Of a stretch of 64,000 nt of DNA, positions 1 to 8,099 are shown piece after piece. The notes below the pieces were generated by a model. It was not told the origin of the DNA, did not search any database, and worked only from the letters and a program-made list of their open reading frames with translations. The stretch covers positions 6,040,001 to 6,104,000 of the forward strand of contig NZ_CP114902.1 in assembly GCF_027497235.1 (NCBI RefSeq), in the 5' to 3' direction. Made by a program: the position numbers and the translations under genes. The first letter of the stretch is position 1. Each line of letters opens with the position of its first letter. The stretch comes from Micromonospora sp. WMMD1128 (GTDB lineage Bacteria; Actinomycetota; Actinomycetes; Mycobacteriales; Micromonosporaceae).

Positions 1-466
1 CGGCCAACTCCTCGGCGGTCAGCAGCAGCACGCTGTCACTGAACCAGAACGCCTCGTACCACTCGGGCGGCTCGTCGGGCACGCGGCGCAGCCAGTCCCG
101 GACCCGCTGCGCGTCCCGGACCAGGTGCGCCTCCACCAGCGCCGCCTCGGCGGCGTGCGTCTCCGGGTCGGCGTCCGGCCCCGCCTCGACGGAGTACGAC
201 GGGTTCACCGCCTCCCACACCCGCTCCCGCGCGTCACCCCGACCCGCCGCCTGCCGCACCAGACCGAACTTCGCCAGCTCGCGCAGGTGGTAGCTGGTGG
301 CGCTCGGCGAGAGGCCGGCGATCTCGGCGCACTCGGTGGCGGTCGCACCGCCCTCCAACGCGCTGAGATGTTCCACGATCGCCATCCGCGCCGGATGGGC
401 CAACGCCCGCATCACCTGCGGATCGGTGATCGTCACCCGGTGCTGTTCGGAACGCGCCTCGGTCAT
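1..466 (-). CDS. ArsR-family winged-helix regulator (3' end outside window)
   Basis: The reading frame starts at the ATG complementary to 464-466 and runs off the window start, so only about 155 residues are visible. Residues 10-75 look like an ArsR-type winged helix: VMRALAHPARMAIVEHL, then a recognition helix SPSATSYHLRELAKFGLV. The rest is acidic and aromatic (WYEAFWFSDS) and may be a dimerisation or effector region. It is divergent from the HelD-like gene at 691. I see no metal-binding Cys cluster in the visible part, so a metal-sensing role is not supported. The family is a DNA-binding repressor; the target is unknown. Confidence 0.85.
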   Translation of the reverse strand, partial: MTEARSEQHRVTITDPQVMRALAHPARMAIVEHLSALEGGATATECAEIAGLSPSATSYHLRELAKFGLVRQAAGRGDARERVWEAVNPSYSVEAGPDADPETHAAEAALVEAHLVRDAQRVRDWLRRVPDEPPEWYEAFWFSDSVLLLTAEELA

Positions 467-548
467 GCCCCCATGATCCCGCGTCGGCGGGCGACGGACA
501 CCCGCGGCAGCGCCGTGGCGGCTCAGGCCACACCGCCAATTCGGTGGC

Positions 549-574
549 GGCGCCGATCGGCGCCTCCGTATAGT
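549..574 (+). promoter_or_regulatory. Palindrome plus -10-like hexamer upstream of the HelD-like gene
   Basis: A perfect 16-bp palindrome GGCGCCGATCGGCGCC (549-564) lies just before a TATAGT hexamer (569-574) in the 224-bp space between the divergent ArsR and HelD-like genes. This placement fits an operator overlapping a promoter, possibly for the adjacent ArsR protein. No clear -35 box is seen. The palindrome is visible; its function is inferred. Confidence 0.4.
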
Positions 575-690
575 GGTTGACCGCCCGACGGCCGCGGTGA
601 GCATGCACCGCAGCGGACGTCCCCGCGCCGGGAGCAGGCCAACCGCCCCGGACACGCGAGCGAGCATCATGTTGAGCCTGGGAGTTCACC

Positions 691-2733
691 GTGCCCGCAA
701 CGCAGAGCGACACCACCACCCTCGACGCCGAACTCGCCACCGAGCGCGCCCACCTGGACACCTCCCGCGCCGCGCTGCGCCGGATGCGGGAGCGCGCCGA
801 GTCGCTCTTCGCCACCGGCGACAAGGTGGCCGGCGACGCGTACACCGCCGAGCAGCTCGGCCGGCACATGGCCCGGCGGGTCAAGGAACTGGCTGACGAC
901 CCGACCACCCCGCTCTTCTTCGGCCGGCTGGACTTCGGGCCGGACGACCCGGACCACGCCGGGCGGGACTACCACGTCGGCCGGCGACACGTCACCGACG
1001 AGCGGGGCGAGCCGCTGGTGCTGGACTGGCGCGCCCCGGTCTCCCGGTCGTTCTACCGGGCCAGCGCCCGCGACCCGCAGGGCGTCGCGGTGCGCCGCCG
1101 GTTCGGGTTCCACAACGGCGTCCTCACCAGCTTCGAGGACGAGCACCTCGACCGGGGCGAGGAACTCGGCACGGCCAGCCGGATCCTCACCGCCGAGATC
1201 GAGCGCCCCCGCGTCGGCCCGATGCGGGACATCGTCGCCACCATCCAACCCGAGCAGGACGAGTTGGTCCGCGCCGACCTGGCCGACTCGATCTGCGTCC
1301 AGGGCGCGCCGGGCACCGGCAAGACGGCGGTCGGGCTGCACCGCGCCGCGTACCTGCTCTACCTGCACCGGGAGCGGCTGCGCCGCTCCGGCGTGCTGAT
1401 CGTCGGGCCGAACCGGGCGTTCCTGTCCTACATCGCGGCCGTGCTGCCCGCGCTCGGCGAGGTGGAGGTCGAGCAGGCCACCGTCGAAGACCTGGTGGCC
1501 CGGGTTCCGGTCCGCGCGGTCGACGAGCCGGCCGCCGCCGCGCTCAAGCACGACATCCGGATGGCCGAGGTGCTACGCCGCGCCGTCGAGGCCCACATCG
1601 GTACGCCGACCGAGCCGATCATGGTGTCGGACGGCTCGTTCCGCTGGCGGATCGGGCTCGACCCGCTGCACCGCCTGGTCACCGAGACCCGCGCGGAGGG
1701 CCTGCCGTACGCCACCGGCCGGGAGCGGGTCCGGGCCCGGCTGGTCGGGCTGCTGCAACGCCAGGCCGAGGCCCGCCGGGCCGAGTCGCCCTCGGACGCC
1801 TGGCTGCGCCGGATGAGCCGCAGCAAACCGGTCACCGACCTGCTCGACGCGGTCTGGCCGGCGCTCACCCCGGACGGCCTGCTGCACCGGCTGCGCACCG
1901 ACGCCGAGGCGCTCGCCGCCGCCGCCGACGGGCTGCTCACCACCGAGGAGCAGGAGCTGTTCCGTGCCGGCAAGGTCGGGCGCACCGCGAAGGCCACCCG
2001 ATGGACCGCCGCCGACGCGGTGCTCCTCGACGAGGCGGCCGGGCTGCTGGAACGGCCCGCCGGGTTCGGCCACGTGGTCGTCGACGAGGCGCAGGACCTC
2101 TCCCCGATGCAGTGCCGGGCCATCGCCCGCCGCAGCGAGCACGGCTCGATCACGCTCCTCGGCGACCTGGCCCAGGGCACCGCACCCTGGGCCGCCACCG
2201 ACTGGCGGGAGTCCCTCGCTCACCTGGGCAAGCCGGACGCCGCGGTGGTGCCGCTGAGCGTCGGCTTCCGGGTGCCCGCCGCCGTGGTGACGTTCGCCAA
2301 CCGGCTGCTGCCCATGCTCGCCGTCGACGTACCCCCGGCCCGGTCACTTCGCCACGACGGCGCGCTCGGTGTGCGTACCGCCGAGGACCTGACGGCCGCG
2401 ACGGTGGCCGAGGTGCGGGCGGCGCTGGCGCACGACGGCTCGGTCGGTGTGATCGCGGCCGACGACGCGGTGGACCGGCTCCGCGCGGCCCTCGCCGCGG
2501 CGGGCGTCGAGACCGCGACCGCCGACGACGTCGAGACCGCGGCGCGCGTCACGGTGGTCCCGGCGACGCTGGTCAAGGGCCTGGAGTACGACCATGTGGT
2601 GGTCGTCGAGCCGGCCGCGATCGTGGCCGCCGAGCCGCGTGGCCTGAACCGCCTCTACGTGGCGCTGACCCGGGCGGTCTCCGGGCTGGCGGTGCTGCAC
2701 CGGGAGCCGCTGCCCGCGCCGCTGGCCGGCTGA
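691..2733 (+). CDS. HelD-family superfamily I helicase-like ATPase
   Basis: A 680-residue superfamily I helicase-like ATPase of the HelD type, a family whose members bind RNA polymerase and recycle stalled complexes; actinobacterial HelR members are linked to rifamycin tolerance. The N-terminal region (about 1-110) is helical and basic (RAALRRMRERAESLF). Walker A is GAPGTGKTA near residue 206, Walker B is VVVDEAQDLSPMQ near 464, and the C-terminal motif is LVKGLEYDHVVVVEP followed by LYVALTRA. The GTG start at 691 has GGAG at 681-684. The gene is single and divergent from the ArsR regulator. I could not find a palindromic rifamycin-associated element in the leader, so resistance should not be assumed. 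Confidence 0.85.
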   Translation: MPATQSDTTTLDAELATERAHLDTSRAALRRMRERAESLFATGDKVAGDAYTAEQLGRHMARRVKELADDPTTPLFFGRLDFGPDDPDHAGRDYHVGRRHVTDERGEPLVLDWRAPVSRSFYRASARDPQGVAVRRRFGFHNGVLTSFEDEHLDRGEELGTASRILTAEIERPRVGPMRDIVATIQPEQDELVRADLADSICVQGAPGTGKTAVGLHRAAYLLYLHRERLRRSGVLIVGPNRAFLSYIAAVLPALGEVEVEQATVEDLVARVPVRAVDEPAAAALKHDIRMAEVLRRAVEAHIGTPTEPIMVSDGSFRWRIGLDPLHRLVTETRAEGLPYATGRERVRARLVGLLQRQAEARRAESPSDAWLRRMSRSKPVTDLLDAVWPALTPDGLLHRLRTDAEALAAAADGLLTTEEQELFRAGKVGRTAKATRWTAADAVLLDEAAGLLERPAGFGHVVVDEAQDLSPMQCRAIARRSEHGSITLLGDLAQGTAPWAATDWRESLAHLGKPDAAVVPLSVGFRVPAAVVTFANRLLPMLAVDVPPARSLRHDGALGVRTAEDLTAATVAEVRAALAHDGSVGVIAADDAVDRLRAALAAAGVETATADDVETAARVTVVPATLVKGLEYDHVVVVEPAAIVAAEPRGLNRLYVALTRAVSGLAVLHREPLPAPLAG

Positions 2734-2739
2734 CCCGCC

Positions 2740-2766
2740 GGCGTCGACGCCCGGGCGGTCGACGCC
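2740..2766. terminator. Hairpin between convergent genes
   Basis: GGCGTCGAC (2740-2748) pairs perfectly with GTCGACGCC (2758-2766) across a 9-nt loop, directly after the HelD-like stop codon and before the convergent gene ending at 2794. There is no T-tract, which is common in high-GC actinobacteria. Confidence 0.5.
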
Positions 2767-2793
2767 CCCTCAGGCACGGCGAACCGACGCCGC

Positions 2794-3393
2794 TCAGCCG
2801 GCGAGAGCGGCGGCGATCGCCCGCAGCGGGGTGCCCGGCTCGGCGATCGGGACGGTGAAGGCGAGCCAGGAGCCGTCGGCGAAGTCGAACCGCAGGCGCT
2901 TGGGGTTGAGCCGGTGCCAGCCCACCCGGGCCGAGGTCACCTCGGTGCGCGCCGCCGACCAGACCACCTCGGTCTCGGCCAGCGCCCGTTCCTCGTCGTC
3001 ACGCCCGGCGAGGAGCTTGACCGGGCCGGTGCGGCAGACCAGCAGCCGCCGGTCGGTGGCTGCCAACAGCGTCTCCCGGACCGCGCCGGCCGGCCGGGGC
3101 GGGTTGAGCGCCCGGTGCAGCCGGGACGCGGCCGAACCGGGCGCGCCACGGCCGGCGATCCCCCAGCCGACCAGGTCGACCAGGCGGTCGCCGCGGTCCC
3201 AGGTGGCAACCGGCAGGAGCACGTTGAGCAGCACCGATCCGACGGTCCGCCGGCCCGGCGCGGCGGTCGACGACGGCTCGGGCGGCGGTGGCGGGGTGAG
3301 ACCGCCGCCGACGTCCGCCTTGGCCTGGGCCAGCACGCGCTCACCCGGCTCGACGAGCCGGCCGATCGCCTCGCGGTATCTGGTCTCGTCCAT
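2794..3393 (-). CDS. Hypothetical protein of the ESX-like cluster
   Basis: A 199-residue soluble protein with no recognised enzyme motif. Residues 30-45 are a Pro-rich linker (PPPPPEPSSTAAP). A hydrophobic stretch follows (SVLLNVLLPVATW), then the C-terminal half reads as alternating beta strands (TLLAATDRRLLVCRTG, RLRFDFADGSWLAFTVP), a pattern seen in bacterial PH-like or GRAM-like small domains. It is the last of four genes read toward lower coordinates, four bases after the YbaB-like gene, so it is probably co-transcribed with the secretion-substrate-like genes. The function is unknown and the domain suggestion is tentative. Confidence 0.7.
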   Translation of the reverse strand: MDETRYREAIGRLVEPGERVLAQAKADVGGGLTPPPPPEPSSTAAPGRRTVGSVLLNVLLPVATWDRGDRLVDLVGWGIAGRGAPGSAASRLHRALNPPRPAGAVRETLLAATDRRLLVCRTGPVKLLAGRDDEERALAETEVVWSAARTEVTSARVGWHRLNPKRLRFDFADGSWLAFTVPIAEPGTPLRAIAAALAG

Positions 3394-3397
3394 CGGC

Positions 3398-3751
3398 TCA
3401 GTATCGGTCGTGGCCGTAGCCGTCGTCGGCGCGGCGCTCCGCGGCCGGGGCGCCGCCCATCACCTCGCCGACGATCTCCCGCACGCGGGCGGCGGCGGCC
3501 TCCTGCGCCCGGTTCGCCGCGGCGGTGAACTCCTCGGCCAGCGTGTAGGAGTCGAACCGCATCGCCCGCGCGTTGATGTCGGTGGAGAGGATCTTGCCAT
3601 CGGCGGCGGCCACGACCGTGACCAGGCCGGAGTCGCTCGCGCCGGTGGCGCTGCTCTGCTCCAGCTCGGCCATCCGCGCGCCGAGCTCACGCTGCCACCC
3701 GTCCAGGTTGCGGGCCAGCGCCTCGATCCGGTCCAGGGCCGGGAACGTCAT
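3398..3751 (-). CDS. YbaB/EbfC-like protein
   Basis: A 117-residue protein. The N-terminal helix (residues 5-35, LDRIEALARNLDGWQRELG) is followed by three short beta strands (SGLVTVVAAADGKILSTDIN) and a long C-terminal helix (EFTAAANRAQEAAAARVREIV). This matches the order of the YbaB/EbfC fold, whose founding members bind DNA; divergent copies are common in actinobacterial type VII secretion loci, where their role is not settled. GAGG precedes the ATG. It lies nine bases after the effector-like gene and four before the last gene, so the four genes look like one operon. Confidence 0.75.
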   Translation of the reverse strand: MTFPALDRIEALARNLDGWQRELGARMAELEQSSATGASDSGLVTVVAAADGKILSTDINARAMRFDSYTLAEEFTAAANRAQEAAAARVREIVGEVMGGAPAAERRADDGYGHDRY

Positions 3752-3760
3752 GGCTGCCTC

Positions 3761-4687
3761 TCAGTTCACGATCGAGTCGAACACGTTCTGCACGCCCTTG
3801 GTGTACGGGCCCAGGTCCTCGCGGTAGGTGCCGTCCACCAGATAGTTGCGATCCTTGTGGCCGTCGGCGACGTCGTGCAGGCCCACCCCGGTGTCGAGCA
3901 GGGCCCCGCCGATGCCCGGGATGTTCACCGGGGACGCCTGGTTGATGGCGAACTTGCCCGGGAACAGGATGGCGGCGCGTTTCATCTTGAACGCGAACGC
4001 CTCCTTCGTGTAGCCGGACTTGTTCCACGCCTTGTACGCCTTCTTGGCCTTACGCAGCTCCATCACCAGCTTGCGGTAGCGGGTGAGCAACTCGGCGACC
4101 TTCTCCAGCTTGGTGACCAGCTTGGTGAGGATCTCCGCGAACCGGGCCACGATCTTGACCATGCGGCCGACCGTGGTGGCCAGCCGCGCCAGCACCCGCA
4201 CCACCGTCGCGGCGAGCGTCACGCCGGCGCTGAGCGCCGCCGCCACCGCCGCGATGATCACCTCGGTCAGGAACCAGAGCAGGAACTCCAGGATCAGCTC
4301 GACCAGCAGGTTGAACGCCTCCACCGCCGCGTTCGCGGCGTCGACGAGCACCTCCTTGGTGCCGTCCAGCCCCTTGGCCAGTTCCTCGACCGCCTCCTCG
4401 ACGGACTCCATCGAGGCGTGGAACTTCTCCGCCGCGTCGCCGTCCCAGGCGCCACGCAGCCGGGCCCGGTCGGCGACCTGGTCGCCGGCGATCTGCCGCA
4501 CGGCCTCGCCTGTGGTCAGCGCGAGCTGGGCGGCCTGCATCAGGTCGTCCGGCTCACCGGCAACCAGCTCCAGCAACTGCTCGAACGGCCACAACACGGC
4601 GTTGGAGAGCGGCTTGAACGGGTCGGGCGTGCCCGACACGATCTGCTCGAAGTAGGTCTTGTTGCGCTGAAGCGCCTCGGTGCTCAT
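3761..4687 (-). CDS. WXG100/PPE-like type VII secretion substrate candidate
   Basis: 308 residues. Residues 1-120 are helical with the turn AWDGDAAEKFHASM near residue 80, which resembles the W-x-G turn of WXG100 and related ESX substrates. Residues 125-190 contain two strongly hydrophobic helices (LLVELILEFLLWFL, VIIAAVAAALSAGVTLA), then a Lys-rich helical part (RKAKKAYKAWNKSG). The C-terminal segment ends LVDGTYREDLGPYTKG. I do not recognise a toxin fold or catalytic motif in it. It is preceded by a small EspC-like gene and followed by a YbaB-like gene. No EccC, EccB, EccD or mycosin gene is present in the window, so any secretion would rely on machinery elsewhere. Confidence 0.7.
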   Translation of the reverse strand: MSTEALQRNKTYFEQIVSGTPDPFKPLSNAVLWPFEQLLELVAGEPDDLMQAAQLALTTGEAVRQIAGDQVADRARLRGAWDGDAAEKFHASMESVEEAVEELAKGLDGTKEVLVDAANAAVEAFNLLVELILEFLLWFLTEVIIAAVAAALSAGVTLAATVVRVLARLATTVGRMVKIVARFAEILTKLVTKLEKVAELLTRYRKLVMELRKAKKAYKAWNKSGYTKEAFAFKMKRAAILFPGKFAINQASPVNIPGIGGALLDTGVGLHDVADGHKDRNYLVDGTYREDLGPYTKGVQNVFDSIVN

Positions 4688-4697
4688 CGGTGCCCCC

Positions 4698-5018
4698 TCA
4701 GGCGCCCGGCGTGAACATGTCGGTGGTCGCCACGTCCGTGCCGGTGTAGGCGTCGGCGGTGTCGGTCAGCCCCTCGGCGATGTCAGCCATCACCTCGGCG
4801 CCCTCCTCCAGCCCCTGGAGGCACGCCTCGAACTGCTCCGCGTACGCGGCGGCGAGGCTGAACGACGCGGGCATCACACCGAAGGAGTGCCGGGACACGT
4901 GCCCGTCGCGGAACCCCCGGTGCAGCTCGCGGAACCGGGTGGCCCGGTCCCGGGAGGCGGCGGCGAACGCCGTCAACGCCTCCGGCTGGACGTCGAGATC
5001 CCTGCTCGGACTGGTCAC
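4698..5018 (-). CDS. EspC-like small helical ESX-associated protein
   Basis: 106 residues, almost entirely helical and without a classical signal peptide. It begins LDVQPEALTAFAAASRDRA and ends near TADAYTGTDVATTDMF, resembling the EspC/DUF2580 group of type VII associated proteins: two helices and a short disordered tail carrying a Y-x(3)-D/E-like element (YTGTD). It opens the four-gene cluster, with ten bases before the next start. Such small proteins usually pair with a larger WXG-like partner, here the 308-residue product. The assignment is by pattern, not by strong conserved residues. Confidence 0.65.
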   Translation of the reverse strand: MTSPSRDLDVQPEALTAFAAASRDRATRFRELHRGFRDGHVSRHSFGVMPASFSLAAAYAEQFEACLQGLEEGAEVMADIAEGLTDTADAYTGTDVATTDMFTPGA

Positions 5019-5297
5019 GGACCCTCCCCAGTGTCCGGTCGGACAACATCACCGCCGTCGACGGCGCCCCCAGACTAGGGGATGCACCCCCTCCACAGGG
5101 GGCGGTGCGGGTGACGTGGGCAGGGTCCATGATCCTGGCCCGGGCCGCCGCGGCCGGGTGCCCATGGTCGCCGCGGTCGCCGGTCGGACCCACCTTCAGC
5201 CGACCTTTTGTCCGGTTCCGGCCCGGCGGCCGAGCCGGCGGTGCCACGATGCCGGCAGGGCGGGCCAGCGGGACCGCTCCTGGCGAGAGGGGTCACC

Positions 5298-6056
5298 GTG
5301 AACGGCGTCGAGCCCGGCACACCCTGCTGGACCGACCTGGCCACGCCCGGCCTGGAGGACGCGAGACAGTTCTATCCGAAGCTGTTCGGCTGGACCGGGC
5401 GGATCTCCACCGTGCCGGACGCGGAGGGCTACACCGTGTTCCTGAAGGACGGTAAGGCCGTCGCCGGTGCGGGCCCGCCGGCCACGCCGGACCAGGTGCC
5501 GATCTGGTCGACGTACGTGGCGACCGACGACACCGACCTGGTCGCCACCCGGGTGGAGGCCGCCGGCGGGCAGGTGCTGGTGTCGCCGTTCGACGTCAGC
5601 GGGCAGGGTCGGATGGCGGTGCTCGCCGACCCGGCCGGCGCGGTGTTCAGCGTCTGGCAACCGATGGCGATGCGCGGCGCGGAGCTGTTCAACGCGCCCG
5701 GCGCGATGTGCTGGAACGAGCTGGTCACCCCCGACCCGGAAGGGGCCAGGGAGTTCTACGCGCTGGTCTTCGGCTGGCACGCCGAGGAGCGAACGGCCGG
5801 GCCGATCCCCTACGTCGGGTGGCGTTGCGGCGCCCGCATCGTCGCCGGCATGCTGCCGCCGGCCGAGCCCCTGCCCGCGGACCTGCCGGCGTACTGGACG
5901 GTCTACTTCGCGGTGGAGGACACCGACGCGACCGCGGCTCGGGCCGCCGAGCTGGGCGGCACCATCCTCGTCCCGCCCCGGGACAATCCGGCCGGGCGCG
6001 CCGCCGCCCTGCGGGACCCCCAGGGCGCACTTTTCTCCATCTCCACCCTCCGCTGA
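5298..6056 (+). CDS. VOC-family protein with two glyoxalase-like domains
   Basis: A 252-residue protein made of two vicinal-oxygen-chelate domains in tandem (about 5-120 and 128-250). Each begins with a near-identical signature, GTPCWTDLATPGLEDARQFY and GAMCWNELVTPDPEGAREFY, followed by LFGW or VFGW. Domain ends read DPAGAVFSVWQ and DPQGALFSIST. Such two-domain proteins occur widely in actinomycetes and are annotated as glyoxalase or bleomycin-resistance-like; the substrate is not predictable here. The GTG at 5298 is chosen because GAGAGGGG lies just upstream; the frame is open further upstream but that part is not protein-like. It converges with btuD across a strong hairpin. Confidence 0.85.
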   Translation: MNGVEPGTPCWTDLATPGLEDARQFYPKLFGWTGRISTVPDAEGYTVFLKDGKAVAGAGPPATPDQVPIWSTYVATDDTDLVATRVEAAGGQVLVSPFDVSGQGRMAVLADPAGAVFSVWQPMAMRGAELFNAPGAMCWNELVTPDPEGAREFYALVFGWHAEERTAGPIPYVGWRCGARIVAGMLPPAEPLPADLPAYWTVYFAVEDTDATAARAAELGGTILVPPRDNPAGRAAALRDPQGALFSISTLR

Positions 6057-6094
6057 CCACCCACCCCCGCCCCGCCCACCCGCCCTGCCCGCTT

Positions 6095-6178
6095 GTTAGG
6101 CGGGGGCCCCGCTTAACACGTGGGTGTTAAGCGGGGCCCCCGCCTCTACCGAATGCGTTAAGCGGGGCCCCCGCCTTT
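6095..6178. repeat. GGGGCCCC double-hairpin repeat, copy 1 (terminator)
   Basis: Two GGGGCCCC-cored hairpins. The first has a perfect 22-bp stem (6098-6119 with 6124-6145) and a 4-nt loop. It is followed by the linker CTCTACCGAATGCGTTAAG that recurs, often reversed, in copies 2, 3, 4 and 5. It separates the convergent VOC gene and btuD, so it can terminate both. The TTAA near 6158 also supplies the btuD stop codon. Confidence 0.85.
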
Positions 6179-6949
6179 CACGCGGAGCGGAACCACGTGG
6201 GGGCCGTGGGGGCCGGGGATCACCCGGACGTGGGCGCGGTAGTGGCGGGCCAGTAGCTGCTCGGTGAGCACCTCCGACGGCGGGCCGTCGGCGGCCACCC
6301 GGCCGTCGGCGAGCAGCACCAGGCGGTCGGCGTACTCGCCGGCGATGGAGAGGTCGTGCATGGTGGCGAGCACGGTCAGGTCGTGCTCGCGGCGGAGCTG
6401 GTCGACCAGCTCCAGCACCTCCTGCTGGTGCCCGATGTCAAGCGCGCTCGTCGGCTCGTCGAGCAGCAGCAGGGTGGCGCCCTGGGCCAGCGCCCGGGCC
6501 AGGAACACCCGCTGCCGCTCCCCGCCGGAGAGCGTGGCCAGCTCGCGGCGGCCGAACCCGCCCAGGTCGAGCCGGTCCAGCACCTCGTGCACGGCGGCCA
6601 GGTCGGCGGCGGACTCCCGACCCAGCGGCGGCATGTAGGGGGTGCGCCCCAGCAGGACGTAGTCGAAGACCGCCATGCCGGCCGGCACCACCGGGGACTG
6701 CGTCACGGTGGCCACCACCCGGGCCCGGTCGCGGCGGCGCAGCGCGCGGATCGGCGTACCGAAGAGGGTGACGGCGTCCGGCGCGGGCAGCAGGCCGCCG
6801 ACGGCGCGCAGCAGGGTCGACTTGCCGGCGCCGTTGGGCCCGATGACGGTGACCCACTCGCCGACCGCGACGGTCAGGTCGATGCCGGCCAGGACCGGGG
6901 TGCCACCCAGCTCGATCCGCAGGTCCCGAACCTCAAGCGCCGCGCTCAC
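6158..6949 (-). CDS. btuD: ABC transporter ATP-binding protein, vitamin B12 import
   Basis: A 263-residue ATPase of the FecE/BtuD type. Walker A is GPNGAGKST, the signature is LSGGERQRV, Walker B is LLLLDEPTSALD, and the switch His is in ATMHDLS. It should energise the BtuC-like permease at the membrane. The GTG start at 6949 overlaps the permease stop (GTGA), so the two are translationally coupled. The cobalamin riboswitch at the head of the operon points to B12 rather than siderophore or heme. The C-terminus VKGGGPA and its TAA stop are encoded by the repeat at 6095-6178. Confidence 0.9.
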   Translation of the reverse strand: MSAALEVRDLRIELGGTPVLAGIDLTVAVGEWVTVIGPNGAGKSTLLRAVGGLLPAPDAVTLFGTPIRALRRRDRARVVATVTQSPVVPAGMAVFDYVLLGRTPYMPPLGRESAADLAAVHEVLDRLDLGGFGRRELATLSGGERQRVFLARALAQGATLLLLDEPTSALDIGHQQEVLELVDQLRREHDLTVLATMHDLSIAGEYADRLVLLADGRVAADGPPSEVLTEQLLARHYRAHVRVIPGPHGPHVVPLRVKGGGPA

Positions 6950-8097
6950 TGGCCGACCCGGCGGGAGGTACGCAGGATCAGGACGAAGAACGGGCCGCCG
7001 AGCAGGGCGGTGACCACGCCGATCGGGATCTCGGCCGGCGCGGCGGCGGTCCGGGCGATCACGTCGGTCAACGCCAGGAACGCGCCGCCGAAGAGCATCG
7101 ACAGCGGCAGGATCACCCGGTGGCTGGAGCCGGCGAGCAGTCGTACGGTGTGCGGCACGATGATGCCGACGAAGCCGATCAGGCCGGACGCGGAGACCGC
7201 GGCGGCGGTACCCAGCGAGGCGGCGACGATCAGCAGGTAGCGGGAGCGCTGCGGATGCAGCCCGAGGCTGGTGGCCTCGTCGTCGCCGACCGAGAGCACG
7301 TCCAGCTCGCGCCGGTGCGCCAGCACCACCACGGCGGTGAACACGAAGTAGGGCAGGACCAGCCACACGTCGTGCCACCCGGCGGTGGCCAGCCGGCCGA
7401 GCAGCCAGGAGTAGACCTGCTGGATGTTGTCGGAGTGCTGTTGCAGCAGGTAGGTCTGCCCGGCGGAGAAGAACGCCGAGACCGCCACCCCGGCCAGGAT
7501 CAGTACGGCCGGGGAGCGGTCCCGCCCGCCGGCGGCGCCGAGCAGGTACGTCATCGCGACCGCGCCGAGCGAGCCGACGAACGCGGCGAGCGGGATGGTG
7601 ACCGGCAGCCCGGTGAGCGCCCCGCCGGCCCCGGCGCCGAGCACGATCGCCACGGTGACCGCGAACCCGGCCCCCGCGGCCACCCCGAGCAGGTACGGGT
7701 CGGCCAGCGGGTTGCGGAAGACACCCTGGTAGCAGCCGCCGGCCAGGGCGAGCAGCGCGCCGACGAGCAGGCCGAGCACGACCCGGGGCAGCCGCAGCTC
7801 GGTGACGATGGCGATCTCCCGCTCGGTGAGCCCGCTGTCCAGGTGCACCCCGGGCAGCAGGTTGAGCAGTTCGGCGGCGACGCTGCCGGGCGGCAGGCTG
7901 ACCGGGCCGAACGACACGCCGGCCACCAGCGCGACGAGCACCGCCACCAGGCCGGCGAGCAGCCATCGTCGGCGCAGCCCGGCCGGTCGGGCCGGGGTGT
8001 CGGCCCGGGCTGCGCGACGAGGGCGGGGAAGCCGACCGGCCGGCCGGGGCCCATCGGGCGTCCCGGCCGGCACGGGGTCCACCTGTCGTACGGCCAC
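6946..8097 (-). CDS. btuC: FecCD-type ABC permease, vitamin B12 import
   Basis: A 383-residue membrane protein of the FecCD family, which has about ten transmembrane helices. After a cytoplasmic Pro/Arg-rich leader of about 45 residues come hydrophobic segments such as LLAGLVAVLVALVAGVSFG. The conserved RLPRVVLGLLVGALLALAGG and GLIGFVGIIVPHTVRLL motifs contact the ATPase and line the pathway in known members. The GTG at 8097 lies four bases from the stop of the binding-protein gene (stop 8100-8102), giving a short GTG/TGA junction and probable coupling. The substrate is inferred from the upstream riboswitch. Confidence 0.9.
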   Translation of the reverse strand: MAVRQVDPVPAGTPDGPRPAGRLPRPRRAARADTPARPAGLRRRWLLAGLVAVLVALVAGVSFGPVSLPPGSVAAELLNLLPGVHLDSGLTEREIAIVTELRLPRVVLGLLVGALLALAGGCYQGVFRNPLADPYLLGVAAGAGFAVTVAIVLGAGAGGALTGLPVTIPLAAFVGSLGAVAMTYLLGAAGGRDRSPAVLILAGVAVSAFFSAGQTYLLQQHSDNIQQVYSWLLGRLATAGWHDVWLVLPYFVFTAVVVLAHRRELDVLSVGDDEATSLGLHPQRSRYLLIVAASLGTAAAVSASGLIGFVGIIVPHTVRLLAGSSHRVILPLSMLFGGAFLALTDVIARTAAAPAEIPIGVVTALLGGPFFVLILRTSRRVGQ

Positions 8098-8099
8098 GG

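Noticed and set aside
467..690. Rifamycin-associated element before the HelD-like gene
   Set aside because: The known palindromic sequence is absent; the palindrome present is different in sequence.
3761..4687. Polymorphic toxin of the ESX type
   Set aside because: No known toxin motif is seen in the C-terminal part and no immunity gene is apparent next to it.
2831..4714. A 627-codon open frame antisense to the ESX-like cluster
   Set aside because: Low-complexity Arg/Gly/Ala translation typical of a shadow frame of the four real genes.
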